DNA of 64,000 bases. It comes from Pedobacter sp. D749 (GTDB lineage: Bacteria; Bacteroidota; Bacteroidia; Sphingobacteriales; Sphingobacteriaceae). A program made the translations under genes and the position numbers. Location: positions 5,766,001 to 5,830,000 of the forward strand of contig NZ_CP079218.1 in NCBI RefSeq assembly GCF_019317285.1, read 5' to 3'. Positions within the stretch are counted from its first letter, which is position 1. Each line of letters starts with the position of its first letter. The notes below the pieces were generated by a model. The model made no database searches. It had not been told where the DNA came from and saw only the letters and a list, made by a program, of their open reading frames with translations. Below, piece after piece: positions 25,010-34,039 of the stretch.

Positions 25010-25390
25010 CTACCTAAAAGTAAATAACATATTCGCCAAAAAATTCCAAACAAAAACAATTACAATCGCAAAAAACTTCGCCACATAAAAGTTGGTTCCG
25101 TTTTTCCTTTGATGGAATAGGTAAATGATGAAGGTGTTTAAACCCAAGCCGATTAAACTCACCACTAAAAATTTACTGAATTCAGTTGCCCAATGGGTGT
25201 TGGTACTTTCGAATGTCCATATCCGGTTAATGAGATAATTATTGGTTACGGCTAAAGTAAAACCAATGGCATTAGCAATGTATTTATTGATCTTGATTTT
25301 CTCTTTGCACAGCCATGTCGCGCCGAAATCTATCGCCATCCCGAGGAAACCCGTTAATCCAAATTTTAAGATGCGGAAGAATAAATCCAT
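25010..25390 (-). CDS. GtrA family membrane protein (lipid-linked sugar translocase)
   Basis: The 126-residue protein has four hydrophobic segments and the GtrA-like (PF04138) pattern: 'FGLTGFLGMAIDFGATWLC', 'ANAIGFTLAVTNNYLINRIWTFES', 'FLVVSLIGLGLNTFIIYLF' and 'FFAIVIVFVWNFLANMLFTF'. GtrA proteins are thought to flip or channel undecaprenyl-phosphate-linked sugars for surface polysaccharide modification. Its start is 1 nt from the stop of the GT39 gene upstream, so the two form an operon, and the pair probably works together: flip a lipid-linked sugar, then transfer it. Confidence 0.88.
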   Translation of the reverse strand: MDLFFRILKFGLTGFLGMAIDFGATWLCKEKIKINKYIANAIGFTLAVTNNYLINRIWTFESTNTHWATEFSKFLVVSLIGLGLNTFIIYLFHQRKNGTNFYVAKFFAIVIVFVWNFLANMLFTFR

Positions 25391-25391
25391 G

Positions 25392-27032
25392 TTAATGTAT
25401 TTTAACCAGATAAAAATGTTCTAAAACCTGTGGACGTGTTTTGGCATTTAAAAATTTACCCGTCAGTTTCGTAGTATGAAAGTATTCAAACGATTTTAAA
25501 ATTTCAGCATTGTACTCGCTTTTTAGTTTTGCTAATTCCTGTTCCGGAATGTATATCACTAAATCTTTTAGATGCTTTGATTTGTCGAGATCACTATAAT
25601 TATGCAGATATTTTACTTCTCCCGGGGCATAAAAATCAAAAGAAAAGGCATCTATATAATTTAATACTGCAGGTTTAGCGGTAGGATAATTTTGCTTTAA
25701 CCAATTACCTGCCTGCATCCCCGATTGATATTTTAAAAGGGCAGGGTAGAAAAAAATGAATAGAAATATCATTAATCCCACAGATAAAAATGCACTTCTG
25801 GTAATGATGGTTTCCAATAAAATGCCTTTAAATAGTAAGAAAGAGATGGCGAGAATAACAATCAGGACCCCAATAATTAAATATGGGTTTTCAAAACCAA
25901 AGAAATAAGCAAGTGCAGAAAGCAGAGCAATAACCAATATGAAAATGATGTTCTGTATAATGAAGAAGATTTTTAAGCCTTTGCTGTCAAGCTTCCTTAG
26001 GTACAAGGCAGTTATGATCGAAAACTGGGGAAAGATGATCAGGATGTAATGCGGCAACTGAAATTTAGAAAGAGAAAAGATCAGAAAAGTAACCGCTGCA
26101 CTTGCCCAGATCATAATGCTTTCAGGAGCTAAAGCAATTCTATTTTTTCTTTTAAACAGATTTACTACGGCCGTATAAAATAGTACAGACCAAGGGAGGA
26201 ATGCCCAAAGGGTGGTATGCAAGAAGAACGAAATATCCCCTTTGCCTTTAATTGGCCCATTGTTAAAGAAACGCCCAAACTGACTGTCCCAAAAGAAAAA
26301 CTTTAAACCCGAAACACCAGTCCTTTCGAAAACAATTTTTTCGGGATGCAGATCGAATTGCGTGTAAAGCGAATACAACTCAGGGGTAATAAAAACAAAA
26401 ATCAAAAGGATGGCGATATACCATTTTGGTTTTAAAAGCTGATGGTACTGTTTTGTAAGCAACCAGTAGATAATAAAGCCTGCAAATACAGGAATCAATA
26501 CAAAAATTCCTTTGATTAATATTGCACAGGCCGCAAAAAATGAACCTGCTACTAGGTGCCAGAAAGAATTTTGATGTGCCTTATAGTAATGGTAAATAGA
26601 TGCTAACGTGAAAGTTGTAATGTAAATTTCGGCCCTAACATCAAAAGTAGAGGTGATGATATGTAAGGCACTCAGAAAAATTACCGCACTGATTAACCCG
26701 GTTTTTTCATCGTATATATCTTTAGCTAACTTGTATAAATACCATGCACCCAATAAACCGAATAGAAATGATGGTAATTTATAGGCAAAGGACGATATTC
26801 CGAAAATTTTAAAGGATGCTGCAGAAATCCAAAAAGTGAGGTGGGGTTTATCCAGCCAGTCGGCTCCACGGCCGTAAAGATTAAACCAATCTTTGAACAG
26901 AATAATGTTTTTAGACATGGAAGCATACAATGCGCCATCGGGCTCCATCACGCCGCCAAAAAGTGCTGGTATACTCGCAATTGCAAGTAAAACGATCAGG
27001 TATTTATATAATGTTGTATCTTTTAAGTTCAT
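25392..27032 (-). CDS. GT39/ArnT-like membrane glycosyltransferase
   Basis: The 546-residue protein has an N-terminal block of about 12 hydrophobic segments and a ~100-residue soluble C-terminus, the architecture of PMT/ArnT (PF13231). The first periplasmic loop has the acidic motif 'GVMEPDGALYASMSKN', with Glu-x-Asp typical for the catalytic base, then 'WLDKPHLTFW', the K-P motif of ArnT-like enzymes. It would transfer a sugar from undecaprenyl phosphate to lipid A, glycan or protein. It is first in an operon with gtrA. Acceptor and sugar are unknown. Confidence 0.88.
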   Translation of the reverse strand: MNLKDTTLYKYLIVLLAIASIPALFGGVMEPDGALYASMSKNIILFKDWFNLYGRGADWLDKPHLTFWISAASFKIFGISSFAYKLPSFLFGLLGAWYLYKLAKDIYDEKTGLISAVIFLSALHIITSTFDVRAEIYITTFTLASIYHYYKAHQNSFWHLVAGSFFAACAILIKGIFVLIPVFAGFIIYWLLTKQYHQLLKPKWYIAILLIFVFITPELYSLYTQFDLHPEKIVFERTGVSGLKFFFWDSQFGRFFNNGPIKGKGDISFFLHTTLWAFLPWSVLFYTAVVNLFKRKNRIALAPESIMIWASAAVTFLIFSLSKFQLPHYILIIFPQFSIITALYLRKLDSKGLKIFFIIQNIIFILVIALLSALAYFFGFENPYLIIGVLIVILAISFLLFKGILLETIITRSAFLSVGLMIFLFIFFYPALLKYQSGMQAGNWLKQNYPTAKPAVLNYIDAFSFDFYAPGEVKYLHNYSDLDKSKHLKDLVIYIPEQELAKLKSEYNAEILKSFEYFHTTKLTGKFLNAKTRPQVLEHFYLVKIH

Positions 27033-27103
27033 TTACAAGAAGCAAATATGAGCAAAAAAAAGTCAAATTTTTTTAAGGTTTAAGATTAACAAAGGCAAAG
27101 CCT

Positions 27104-27111
27104 TATCTTTG
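27104..27111 (+). promoter_or_regulatory. pdxJ -7 box (TATCTTTG), start codon almost at the predicted +1
   Basis: TATCTTTG ends 5 nt before the ATG at 27116. With the usual 3-5 nt between this box and +1, the mRNA would be leaderless or nearly so. Confidence 0.6.
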
Positions 27112-27115
27112 CTTC

Positions 27116-27832
27116 ATGACAAAGTTATCGGTTAATATCAATAAAATTGCTACACTTCGCAACAGTCGCGGAGGTAATAATCCTGATCTGGTTAAGGTTG
27201 CATTAGATTGCGAACGTTACGGTGCGCAGGGAATTACCGTGCATCCAAGGCCTGATGAACGCCATATCCGCTATCAGGATGTTTACGATTTAAAGGCTGT
27301 TATAACGACAGAATTTAATATTGAAGGAAATTGCAAAGAAGATAAATTTGTTGATCTGGTTTTGGCCAACAAACCTGCCCAGGTTACTTTGGTGCCCGAT
27401 GCGGAGGGTCAGATTACTTCGAACCATGGTTGGGATACCATCAAGCATAAAGATTACCTGAAAGAAATGGTAGCTGTTTTTCAAAAGGAAGGCATCCGCG
27501 TTTCTGTTTTTGTTGATCCGGTTGTAGAAATGGTCGAAGGCGCGGCTGAAACCGGAACAGACCGTATCGAATTATATACCGAAGCCTATGCGCATAATTA
27601 TTTTGCCGATCGGGAAAAAGCAATTGTAAATTATATCGCGGCTGCCCATCATGCCAATACTTTAGGTTTGGGGATCAATGCCGGTCACGACTTGGATCTG
27701 CACAATCTGCATTATTTTGCTCAAAGTATTCCAGGTTTATTAGAAGTTTCAATCGGTCATGCGTTAATTAGCGATGTACTTTATTTAGGTTTAGAAACAA
27801 CCGTTCATAAATATTTACAACAACTTGCTTAG
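27116..27832 (+). CDS. pdxJ: Pyridoxine 5'-phosphate synthase
   Basis: The 238-residue protein matches PdxJ throughout: 'LSVNINKIATLRNSRGG' at the N-terminus, 'GAQGITVHPRPDERHI' (phosphate/substrate loop with His and Arg), 'FNIEGNC', 'VTLVPDAEGQITSNHGWD', 'VSVFVDP', 'ELYTEAYA', 'LGINAGHDLDLHNL' and 'EVSIGHALISDVLYLGL'. It condenses 1-deoxyxylulose 5-phosphate with 3-amino-2-oxopropyl phosphate to form pyridoxine 5'-phosphate. This implies the DXP-dependent vitamin B6 route. Its product, as PLP, is the cofactor of GcvP encoded 3 kb downstream. Confidence 0.97.
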   Translation: MTKLSVNINKIATLRNSRGGNNPDLVKVALDCERYGAQGITVHPRPDERHIRYQDVYDLKAVITTEFNIEGNCKEDKFVDLVLANKPAQVTLVPDAEGQITSNHGWDTIKHKDYLKEMVAVFQKEGIRVSVFVDPVVEMVEGAAETGTDRIELYTEAYAHNYFADREKAIVNYIAAAHHANTLGLGINAGHDLDLHNLHYFAQSIPGLLEVSIGHALISDVLYLGLETTVHKYLQQLA

Positions 27833-27835
27833 TTT

Positions 27836-27917
27836 TTAACCACAAATCACACTAAGAAGTGCACAGAGAAACAGAGCCTCTGCGTACTCGGTGAAAAACT
27901 CTTTTTCTCTGTGGTTA
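27836..27917. repeat. Family A repeat, single copy, 12 nt before a start codon
   Basis: TTAACCACAAATCACAC begins and TTTCTCTGTGGTTA ends the element, so TAACCACA/TGTGGTTA are its inverted termini. CACAGAGAAA and TTTCTCTGTG provide the inner stem. It fills the pdxJ-EamA gap, ending 12 nt before the preferred ATG at 27930. Confidence 0.7.
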
Positions 27918-27929
27918 GATAATATAAAT

Positions 27930-28826
27930 ATGTTAAAAGGAATTCTCCTTGTTTTTTTTGGTGCCTGTAGTTTTGGTATCCTGTCTACTTTTGTAAAACT
28001 CGCTTACCATGAAGGCTATACTTTGGGTGATGTTACCGGTGCCCAGGCTTTTTTCGGCGCCTTAATTTTATGGGTGTTGTTTTTCTTTCAAAGTAGAACA
28101 GCAGCTAATAAGGCTAAAGTGGTTCCGGCTAAAACACCTTGGTGGAAAATGATAATCGCAGGAACCTGTACGGGCTTGGTGAGTATCTTTTATTATCAGT
28201 GTGTAAAGCTGGTACCCAATTCGGTAGCGATTATTTTATTGATGCAGTTTATCTGGATGAGTATTTTAATGGAATACCTCATTTTTAAAAAGAAACCTAC
28301 TGGCTTACAATTAGCCGCTATTTTATTGGTTCTGGGTGGTACAGTTTTAGCCAGTGGAATGGTAGAAACCAGCATTGGAAGTATGGATTTAAAAGGGATT
28401 GGTTTTGGGTTGTTGGCTGCACTTTGTTATGCGGGTTTTTTATTATTAAGTGGTAGAATCGGGAATGAATATGCTCCTCTAAAGAAAAGCGCCCTGATGA
28501 TTACTGGTGCCTGTATATTGATCTTTATAATTTTTCCACCAGCATTTTTGTTTAACGGTGCTTTAGGTGGAAGCTTATTAAAATGGGGCTTAATTATCTC
28601 AGTTTTCGGTACCGTAATCCCGCCTTTATTTTACGCTGAAGGCGTGCCCAGAATTGGTACTGCCATTAGTTCTATCTTAAGCGCTGCAGAATTACCTGTT
28701 GCCGTAATGATGGCTGGGTTTGTATTGCAAGAGCAGGTTTCATTTTTAAGGTGGGTTGGTGTTGTGGTAATTTTATCGGCGATGGTTTTACCAAACCTGA
28801 AGTACCTTAAAAAAGATAGAAGGTAG
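27930..28826 (+). CDS. EamA/DMT-superfamily metabolite exporter
   Basis: From ATG 27930 the product has 298 residues and ten predicted transmembrane helices in two EamA repeats (roughly 4-140 and 155-295), with 'GACSFGILSTFVKLAYHEG' at the start and 'PVAVMMAGFVLQEQ' near the end, characteristic of drug/metabolite transporters. The GTG at 27891 lies inside the family A repeat and is rejected as start. The substrate is unknown; members export amino acids, nucleobases or cofactors. The C-terminal KKDRR and the stop codon are encoded by the beginning of a purine-rich repeat (28813-28850). Confidence 0.88.
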   Translation: MLKGILLVFFGACSFGILSTFVKLAYHEGYTLGDVTGAQAFFGALILWVLFFFQSRTAANKAKVVPAKTPWWKMIIAGTCTGLVSIFYYQCVKLVPNSVAIILLMQFIWMSILMEYLIFKKKPTGLQLAAILLVLGGTVLASGMVETSIGSMDLKGIGFGLLAALCYAGFLLLSGRIGNEYAPLKKSALMITGACILIFIIFPPAFLFNGALGGSLLKWGLIISVFGTVIPPLFYAEGVPRIGTAISSILSAAELPVAVMMAGFVLQEQVSFLRWVGVVVILSAMVLPNLKYLKKDRR

Positions 28827-28897
28827 GAAGGTTGAAGGTGTAAGGTTGAAATACACGATAAATAATCCTCCGACTTTCGGACCTCGGACACCCGACT
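28813..28897. repeat. Purine-rich family G repeat overlapping a stop codon, then family F run in reverse
   Basis: GATAGAAGGTAGGAAGG and TTGAAGGTGTAAGGTTG (28814-28849) match the GGTAGAAGG...GGGTTTAAGG repeats at 33815-33853 and 58282-58320. CTCCGACTTTCGGACCTCGG (28867 onward) is the reverse of the family F run. Confidence 0.55.
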
Positions 28898-28941
28898 TAT
28901 TGAAAAATTAAATATCTTTAAAAAGCATAAAGCATTTACAC

Positions 28942-29505
28942 ATGAAAAAACTTACCATTTATATTTTATCCCTGATCATTATCGGCTTAGCCGGATGTAA
29001 AACCAAAACCACCATCAATCAGGATGAGGCAGCTGAAGTGATTACCAGCTACTTAAAAGCCAATCCCGAATATAAAACCACCAGGTTTAAATTTGGGGAG
29101 ATGAAATTTAACAGTACAAACGATATGTTCGAACTGGGAAAATATAAATCTTTGGCGAGCAAAGGTTTGGTTACTTTAAGCTTAAAAGAGGCCAAAAAGA
29201 AATTCCTTTCAAAAGATAGCAGTTACGTTTATCAGATCACTTTAACCGATAAAGCAAGTCCGTTGGTATTGAAACAGGATGCCTACAGGGCCACTGTAAA
29301 AGTGGTAGAATATGTTTTATCAGACGAGAAACCAGTCGATTTTGCTCAGGTAAACTCAAGTACAGCAAAGGTTACCGTATCACTTAAAATGACCACTACT
29401 GATTTCGAACCTTTTGATAAAGACGCAAACAAAAACAGCAACTTCATTACCAAAACGTATAAATTAAAGTTGAGTAAAGATGAGGGCTGGAAAGTGCAGA
29501 AGTAA
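28942..29505 (+). CDS. Putative lipoprotein of unknown function
   Basis: The 187-residue protein starts MKKLTIYILSLIIIGLAGC, a lipoprotein signal with lipobox L-A-G-C (Cys19). The mature part has no motif I recognise; it is Lys-rich with predicted beta strands ('YVYQITLTDKASPLVL', 'ATVKVVEYVLSD') and ends 'LSKDEGWKVQK', a C-terminus common in small Bacteroidota lipoproteins with NTF2- or cystatin-like folds. It stands alone, 115 nt after the EamA gene. Confidence 0.75.
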   Translation: MKKLTIYILSLIIIGLAGCKTKTTINQDEAAEVITSYLKANPEYKTTRFKFGEMKFNSTNDMFELGKYKSLASKGLVTLSLKEAKKKFLSKDSSYVYQITLTDKASPLVLKQDAYRATVKVVEYVLSDEKPVDFAQVNSSTAKVTVSLKMTTTDFEPFDKDANKNSNFITKTYKLKLSKDEGWKVQK

Positions 29506-29591
29506 GAAAAGGACTATAGCTGAAAGATCAAAGATAAAAACGGAATGCCTATTGCGCACTGTAACCTCTGTGTCTTGTAGTGCCTTCGTTT

Positions 29592-29688
29592 TTAAACCCG
29601 ACAGAAGTGAAAATCCTTTTTGTTTGCAGCAATCTTGAATAAGCTGATAGGATCTCAAAAAGATTGAAACGAATGGCGGGAGCAGACT
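29592..29688 (-). repeat. Family C repeat in reverse orientation with its own loop insert
   Basis: Read on the minus strand: AGTCTGCTCCCGCCATTCG, TTTCAATCTTTTTGAG, an unrelated ~30-nt loop, then ACAAAAAGGATTTTCAC and TTCTGTCGGGTTTA. The arms align with those at 22964 and 34040; the loop does not. Confidence 0.65.
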
Positions 29689-29738
29689 TAAATTTTAGCA
29701 CAGCCACTGCTTTCCAAAATCTTAATGGATATAAAAAG

Positions 29739-30590
29739 TTAACTGCCCAGACTTTTTTGAATAAAGGTTTTAAGCTTTTTAAACAAATCTTCTTTTTTAG
29801 GCCTTTCCTTGCCATTATGGGTTAAATTGTTGTCGTAATGCTTTTGCATCTCTTCAGCATAGTCTTTTTGAGTTTGGCTACCCGACTTTAACACCTCGAT
29901 AAACCGAACGGCATTGTGATTTAAGGTACTGTTAAATGAAACTGCGTAGTACTCGCTCCGTTCCGATGGATTTCTATTGTTGTTGTTTTCCATCGCGCCG
30001 TTTTCTGCAAAATAATCGACATGAAGAATAAGCGGGTTTAATTTTTTCAATCTCTTAGTGCCTTTACGCTCATTCCTCCAGGGATGTTCTTTTTTATAAA
30101 GTTGCGCAAGCAGAAAATCCTTTTTCCAAAGGGTAATCTGGTGCGACATTAAATAATTTGACGCCTCGTTATCGATCTCCGCAATATTAAATCCTTCAAT
30201 AAAATTAATGGTTCCTTTAGTTTTGTAAACGCCAGAACTATGGAGTTTAACCTGTTGCCAATCGTTTTCAATTGCCTGTTCGAACAGTGCTGTAAAGAAC
30301 TTAGGATTTACAGGTTTGCTTAACCACATATCTTCCTGGAAGTAGAGTATATACTCTTCATCTAAATTGCTTAAAAGCGTTACCAGCCGATCAGCCCATT
30401 CGCCTTTGCCCGATTTGATGTTTGCGAAGCCGCTCACATCTGCGGTTCTTTCTTCTGTAGCGAAATAATAATTGCATGGTATTTTAAAATCCCAGTTTTC
30501 TGAGAAAGTGTAATCAAAACCTTTATAAAGAAATTCATAACTATCGCAGGCGTGAACTAAAAGTGCGACGTTATTTTTGCAAGTTGACAT
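29739..30590 (-). CDS. Glycosyltransferase-like protein, cytosolic
   Basis: The 283-residue protein has no signal or membrane segment. It starts 'NVALLVHACDSYEFLYKGF' and has an acidic motif in 'EEYILYFQEDMWLSKPVN', where Q-E-D-M stands in the position of the DxD metal site of GT-A transferases. 'GEWADRLVTLL' and 'ASNYLMSHQITLWKKDFLL' resemble hypothetical sugar transferases found in polysaccharide loci of Bacteroidota. No polysaccharide locus surrounds it here. The family assignment is tentative; donor and acceptor are unknown. It lies between two similar ~30-nt sequences (29692 and 30738), see findings. Confidence 0.55.
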   Translation of the reverse strand: MSTCKNNVALLVHACDSYEFLYKGFDYTFSENWDFKIPCNYYFATEERTADVSGFANIKSGKGEWADRLVTLLSNLDEEYILYFQEDMWLSKPVNPKFFTALFEQAIENDWQQVKLHSSGVYKTKGTINFIEGFNIAEIDNEASNYLMSHQITLWKKDFLLAQLYKKEHPWRNERKGTKRLKKLNPLILHVDYFAENGAMENNNNRNPSERSEYYAVSFNSTLNHNAVRFIEVLKSGSQTQKDYAEEMQKHYDNNLTHNGKERPKKEDLFKKLKTFIQKSLGS

Positions 30591-30936
30591 AAAAGGGCAT
30601 AGGGTAGGTAAATGCTTTTCAAATTTAAGAAAATGCTTTTTTCGTTTGCTTTGGTAGCTAATATTTTACGTTGCAGCTGCTTATTGATTCGGATCAACTG
30701 ATGCAAAAAGATTTAAGTTAACCATAGCGACAAAATAAATTTTAGAACAACCACCGCTTTCAAATAATCAAAATATTGGCTTAAAATTGAATAAACGTTT
30801 GTCCTGGCTTTTGCTAATAAAATCTATCTATTTTGTAGCTTTTAAGTATAAATAAGACGCCTTTTTTACACTGATTGATAGTGAAATACAGCTTCGTTTT
30901 TGCTACCTTTGCACGCAAATTTATTATTCATACCGC
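30591..30936. other. gcvP upstream region, AT-rich, with a -7 box (TACCTTTG at 30904-30911)
   Basis: The gap contains AATTTTAGAACAACCACCGC at 30738, a diverged copy of the sequence at 29692-29723 on the other side of the glycosyltransferase-like gene. A TACCTTTG box at 30904-30911 precedes the gcvP ATG by 25 nt. I see no glycine riboswitch-like paired domains and no ORF. Confidence 0.55.
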
Positions 30937-33813
30937 ATGAGCTTAAATATCCACTACAAGGAAGATTTTCAAAATCGTCATATTGCATCAAATGAGGCAG
31001 ATACAGTCGAAATGTTGCAAACTGTTGGCGTAAATTCTATTGATGAGCTGATTGAACAAACTGTCCCGACGGCAATTAGGTTAAAACAGCCTTTAAATTT
31101 GCCTGCAGCAAAATCAGAAACTGAATATCTTGGTGCTTTAAAACAAACTTCATTGTTGAATAAAGTTTTCAAAAGCTTTATCGGTCAAGGTTATTATGAT
31201 ACCATTACCCCAGGTGTAATTTTACGTAACGTATTCGAAAACCCAGGATGGTACACACAATATACGCCATACCAGGCAGAAATTGCGCAGGGCCGTTTAC
31301 AGGCTTTGTTAAATTTCCAAACCATGGTTATCGATTTAACCGGAATGGAAATTGCCAATGCATCTTTATTGGATGAAGGTACCGCTGCTGCTGAAGCGAT
31401 GTTTATGCAATACAGTTTGCGTAAAAATCAGGCAGCTAAAAAATTCTTCGTTTCCGAACTTGTTTTTCCTCAAACGATCGATATTTTAAAAACACGTGCT
31501 AATCCTTATGGTATTGAACTGGTTATCGGAAGTCATTTAGATTTCACTGCTACCGAAGAATTTTTCGGCGCAATTGTTCAATATCCGGCAGGAAACGGCG
31601 AAGTTTTTGATTATGCTGCTTTCGCATCGGCATTACATAGTCAAAATATTAAATTAACCGTAGTTGCCGATATTTTAAGCTTAACCTTGTTAACGCCTCC
31701 AGGCGAGTGGGGAGCTGATGTGGTAGTAGGTACAACACAGCGTTTGGGTATCCCAATGGGTTTTGGTGGACCGCACGCTGCATTTTTTGCAACTAAAGAA
31801 GAATATAAACGTAATATCCCGGGTCGTATTATTGGTGTAACCATTGATAGCCATGGCGATTACGCTTTACGTATGGCTTTGCAAACCCGCGAGCAGCACA
31901 TCCGTAGAGATAAAGCAACATCAAACATCTGTACCGCACAGGCATTATTGGCTATTATGGCTGGATTTTATGCTGCTTACCATGGTCCGAAAGGATTAAA
32001 AGCCATTGCAGAACGTACACACGGTTTGGCTATCAGTTTAGCCTCTACTTTAAAAGGTCTAGGTTTTGAGCAGTTAAATTCTGCTTATTTCGACACCATT
32101 CGTTTCGATTTAGGCGATTTAAAAGGCGGTATCCATTCAGGATGTATCGATCACGAAATCAACTTAAACTATGTTGGTAACGTAGCAACCATTTCGTTCG
32201 ACGAAACCAGCACTTTCGAAGATGTAGCTTTAATTGCTAAAATCTTTGCAAAGGTTAAAGCTATCGCAGCAGATCAGGTTGAGGTGGTAGAAAATGTAGA
32301 AACTGTTATTCCAGCCGCTTTACAACGTACTTCGGCTTATTTAACACATCCAATTTTTAACTCGCACCACTCAGAACACGAGATGTTGCGTTATATCAAA
32401 TCATTAGAAGCAAAAGATTTATCGCTTTGCCACTCGATGATTGCTTTGGGTAGCTGTACCATGAAATTAAATGCGACAGCAGAGATGATCCCGGTTACCT
32501 GGTCTCACTTTGGCCGCATTCACCCATTTGCCCCTGCTGATCAGGTATTGGGTTACTATTCTGTTTTTAATGAACTGGATAAATGGTTAAGCGAAATTAC
32601 TGGTTTCGCTGCAATGAGCTTACAGCCAAATGCTGGTGCTCAGGGCGAATATGCAGGTTTAATGGTTATTCGTGCTTATCACCACGATAGAGGCGATTTC
32701 CACCGTAACGTGGCCCTAATTCCAGCTTCGGCACACGGAACAAACCCTGCTTCTGCGGCAATGGCCGATATGAAAATTGTGGTGGTTAAATCTTTAGAAA
32801 ACGGTAACATTGATGTAGAAGATTTAAAAGCTAAAGCCGAATTACATAAAGACAATCTATCGTGTTTAATGGTAACTTATCCATCTACTCACGGGGTATT
32901 CGAAGAAAGCATTATTGAAATTTGTGAAACCATCCACGCTAACGGCGGACAGGTTTATATGGATGGTGCAAATATGAATGCACAGGTTGGTTTAACAAGT
33001 CCGGCCAATATTGGTGCCGATGTTTGTCACTTAAACTTACACAAAACTTTCTGTATCCCTCACGGTGGTGGTGGTCCTGGTATGGGTCCAATCGGTGTGG
33101 CTAAACACCTGGTTCCTTATCTTCCAGGCCATGCGGTGGTTGATATCGACAAAGGAAAATCTATTTCTGCAGTTTCATCTGCACCTTGGGGTTCGGCTTC
33201 AATCCTGATTATCTCTCACGCTTATATTGCGATGATGGGTGCTGAAGGGTTAACTAACGCTACCAAATATGCTATTTTAAACGCAAACTATATGAAAGCG
33301 CGTTTAGAGCAACACTATCCGGTACTTTATTCAGGTGCTCAGGGCCGTTGCGCACACGAGATGATCTTAGATTGCCGTTCGTTCAAAGCTTTCGGAATCG
33401 AAGTGACTGACATTGCAAAACGCTTAATGGATTATGGTTTCCACGCACCAACGGTTTCGTTCCCGGTTGCGGGTACTTTGATGGTTGAGCCAACAGAATC
33501 AGAGCCTAAACATGAGTTAGACCGTTTCTGTGATGCTTTGATTGCCATTAAAAACGAAATTACAGCTGTAGAAAACGGTACTTTGGATAAAGTAGATAAT
33601 CCTTTAAAAAATGCACCACATACCGTTTCGGTAATTACCGCTAACGAATGGGATCATGCTTATAGCCGTCAAACTGCTGCGTTCCCGCTTCCTTATGTGT
33701 TAGAGCGTAAGTTCTGGCCATCGGTTGGTCGTGTTAACGATAGTCATGGTGATAGATCATTGATCTGTGCATGCCCTCCTGTTGAGAGTTATTTGGAAGA
33801 GATCGTTCCTTAA
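30937..33813 (+). CDS. gcvP: Glycine dehydrogenase (aminomethyl-transferring), fused P-protein
   Basis: The 958-residue protein is the full-length single-chain P-protein with two homologous halves. The PLP-binding lysine is Lys703 in 'LNLHKTFCIPHGGGGPG'. Other signatures are 'FIGQGYYDTITPGVILRN', 'TPYQAEIAQGRLQALLNFQT', 'LGSCTMKLNATAEM' and 'PNAGAQGEYAGLMVI'. It decarboxylates glycine and loads the aminomethyl group onto lipoyl-GcvH, feeding one-carbon units to folate. gcvH and gcvT are not in the window, so the glycine cleavage genes are dispersed here. It is monocistronic, with a strong hairpin-T terminator 146 nt downstream after two repeats. Confidence 0.98.
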   Translation: MSLNIHYKEDFQNRHIASNEADTVEMLQTVGVNSIDELIEQTVPTAIRLKQPLNLPAAKSETEYLGALKQTSLLNKVFKSFIGQGYYDTITPGVILRNVFENPGWYTQYTPYQAEIAQGRLQALLNFQTMVIDLTGMEIANASLLDEGTAAAEAMFMQYSLRKNQAAKKFFVSELVFPQTIDILKTRANPYGIELVIGSHLDFTATEEFFGAIVQYPAGNGEVFDYAAFASALHSQNIKLTVVADILSLTLLTPPGEWGADVVVGTTQRLGIPMGFGGPHAAFFATKEEYKRNIPGRIIGVTIDSHGDYALRMALQTREQHIRRDKATSNICTAQALLAIMAGFYAAYHGPKGLKAIAERTHGLAISLASTLKGLGFEQLNSAYFDTIRFDLGDLKGGIHSGCIDHEINLNYVGNVATISFDETSTFEDVALIAKIFAKVKAIAADQVEVVENVETVIPAALQRTSAYLTHPIFNSHHSEHEMLRYIKSLEAKDLSLCHSMIALGSCTMKLNATAEMIPVTWSHFGRIHPFAPADQVLGYYSVFNELDKWLSEITGFAAMSLQPNAGAQGEYAGLMVIRAYHHDRGDFHRNVALIPASAHGTNPASAAMADMKIVVVKSLENGNIDVEDLKAKAELHKDNLSCLMVTYPSTHGVFEESIIEICETIHANGGQVYMDGANMNAQVGLTSPANIGADVCHLNLHKTFCIPHGGGGPGMGPIGVAKHLVPYLPGHAVVDIDKGKSISAVSSAPWGSASILIISHAYIAMMGAEGLTNATKYAILNANYMKARLEQHYPVLYSGAQGRCAHEMILDCRSFKAFGIEVTDIAKRLMDYGFHAPTVSFPVAGTLMVEPTESEPKHELDRFCDALIAIKNEITAVENGTLDKVDNPLKNAPHTVSVITANEWDHAYSRQTAAFPLPYVLERKFWPSVGRVNDSHGDRSLICACPPVESYLEEIVP

Positions 33814-33814
33814 T

Positions 33815-33914
33815 AAGGTAGAAGGCGGGAAGGTAGAGGGTTTAAGGTTTTCCTTTCCATCGCCTTAATTACTCCCGATCGTCATTGCGAGGAGGAACGA
33901 CGTGGCAATCTATT
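33815..33914. repeat. Family G purine-rich repeat and family B repeat after gcvP
   Basis: AAGGTAGAAGGCGGGAAGG, TAGAGGGTTTAAGGTTTTCC begins 2 nt after the gcvP stop. 33880-33914 reads CGTCATTGCGAGGAGGAACG then ACGTGGCAATCTATT, the same GCGAGGAGG subtype as 34088-34122. Confidence 0.65.
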
Positions 33915-33958
33915 TAGAAAAATTTTGAGCCTAGGTTCGTGTCTTCACGAATATATTG

Positions 33959-34007
33959 ATCTGCAAGTTTTATGGATTAGTTTCATAAAGCTTGCAGATT
34001 TTTTTTT
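33959..34007 (+). terminator. Strong hairpin terminator downstream of gcvP
   Basis: ATCTGCAAG and CTTGCAGAT (33959-33967 / 33991-33999) flank an inner TTATG/CATAA stem; eight to nine T residues follow. Confidence 0.85.
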
Positions 34008-34039
34008 GGAAATGATTGTTGGTTTTTCATAGGGGAGTG

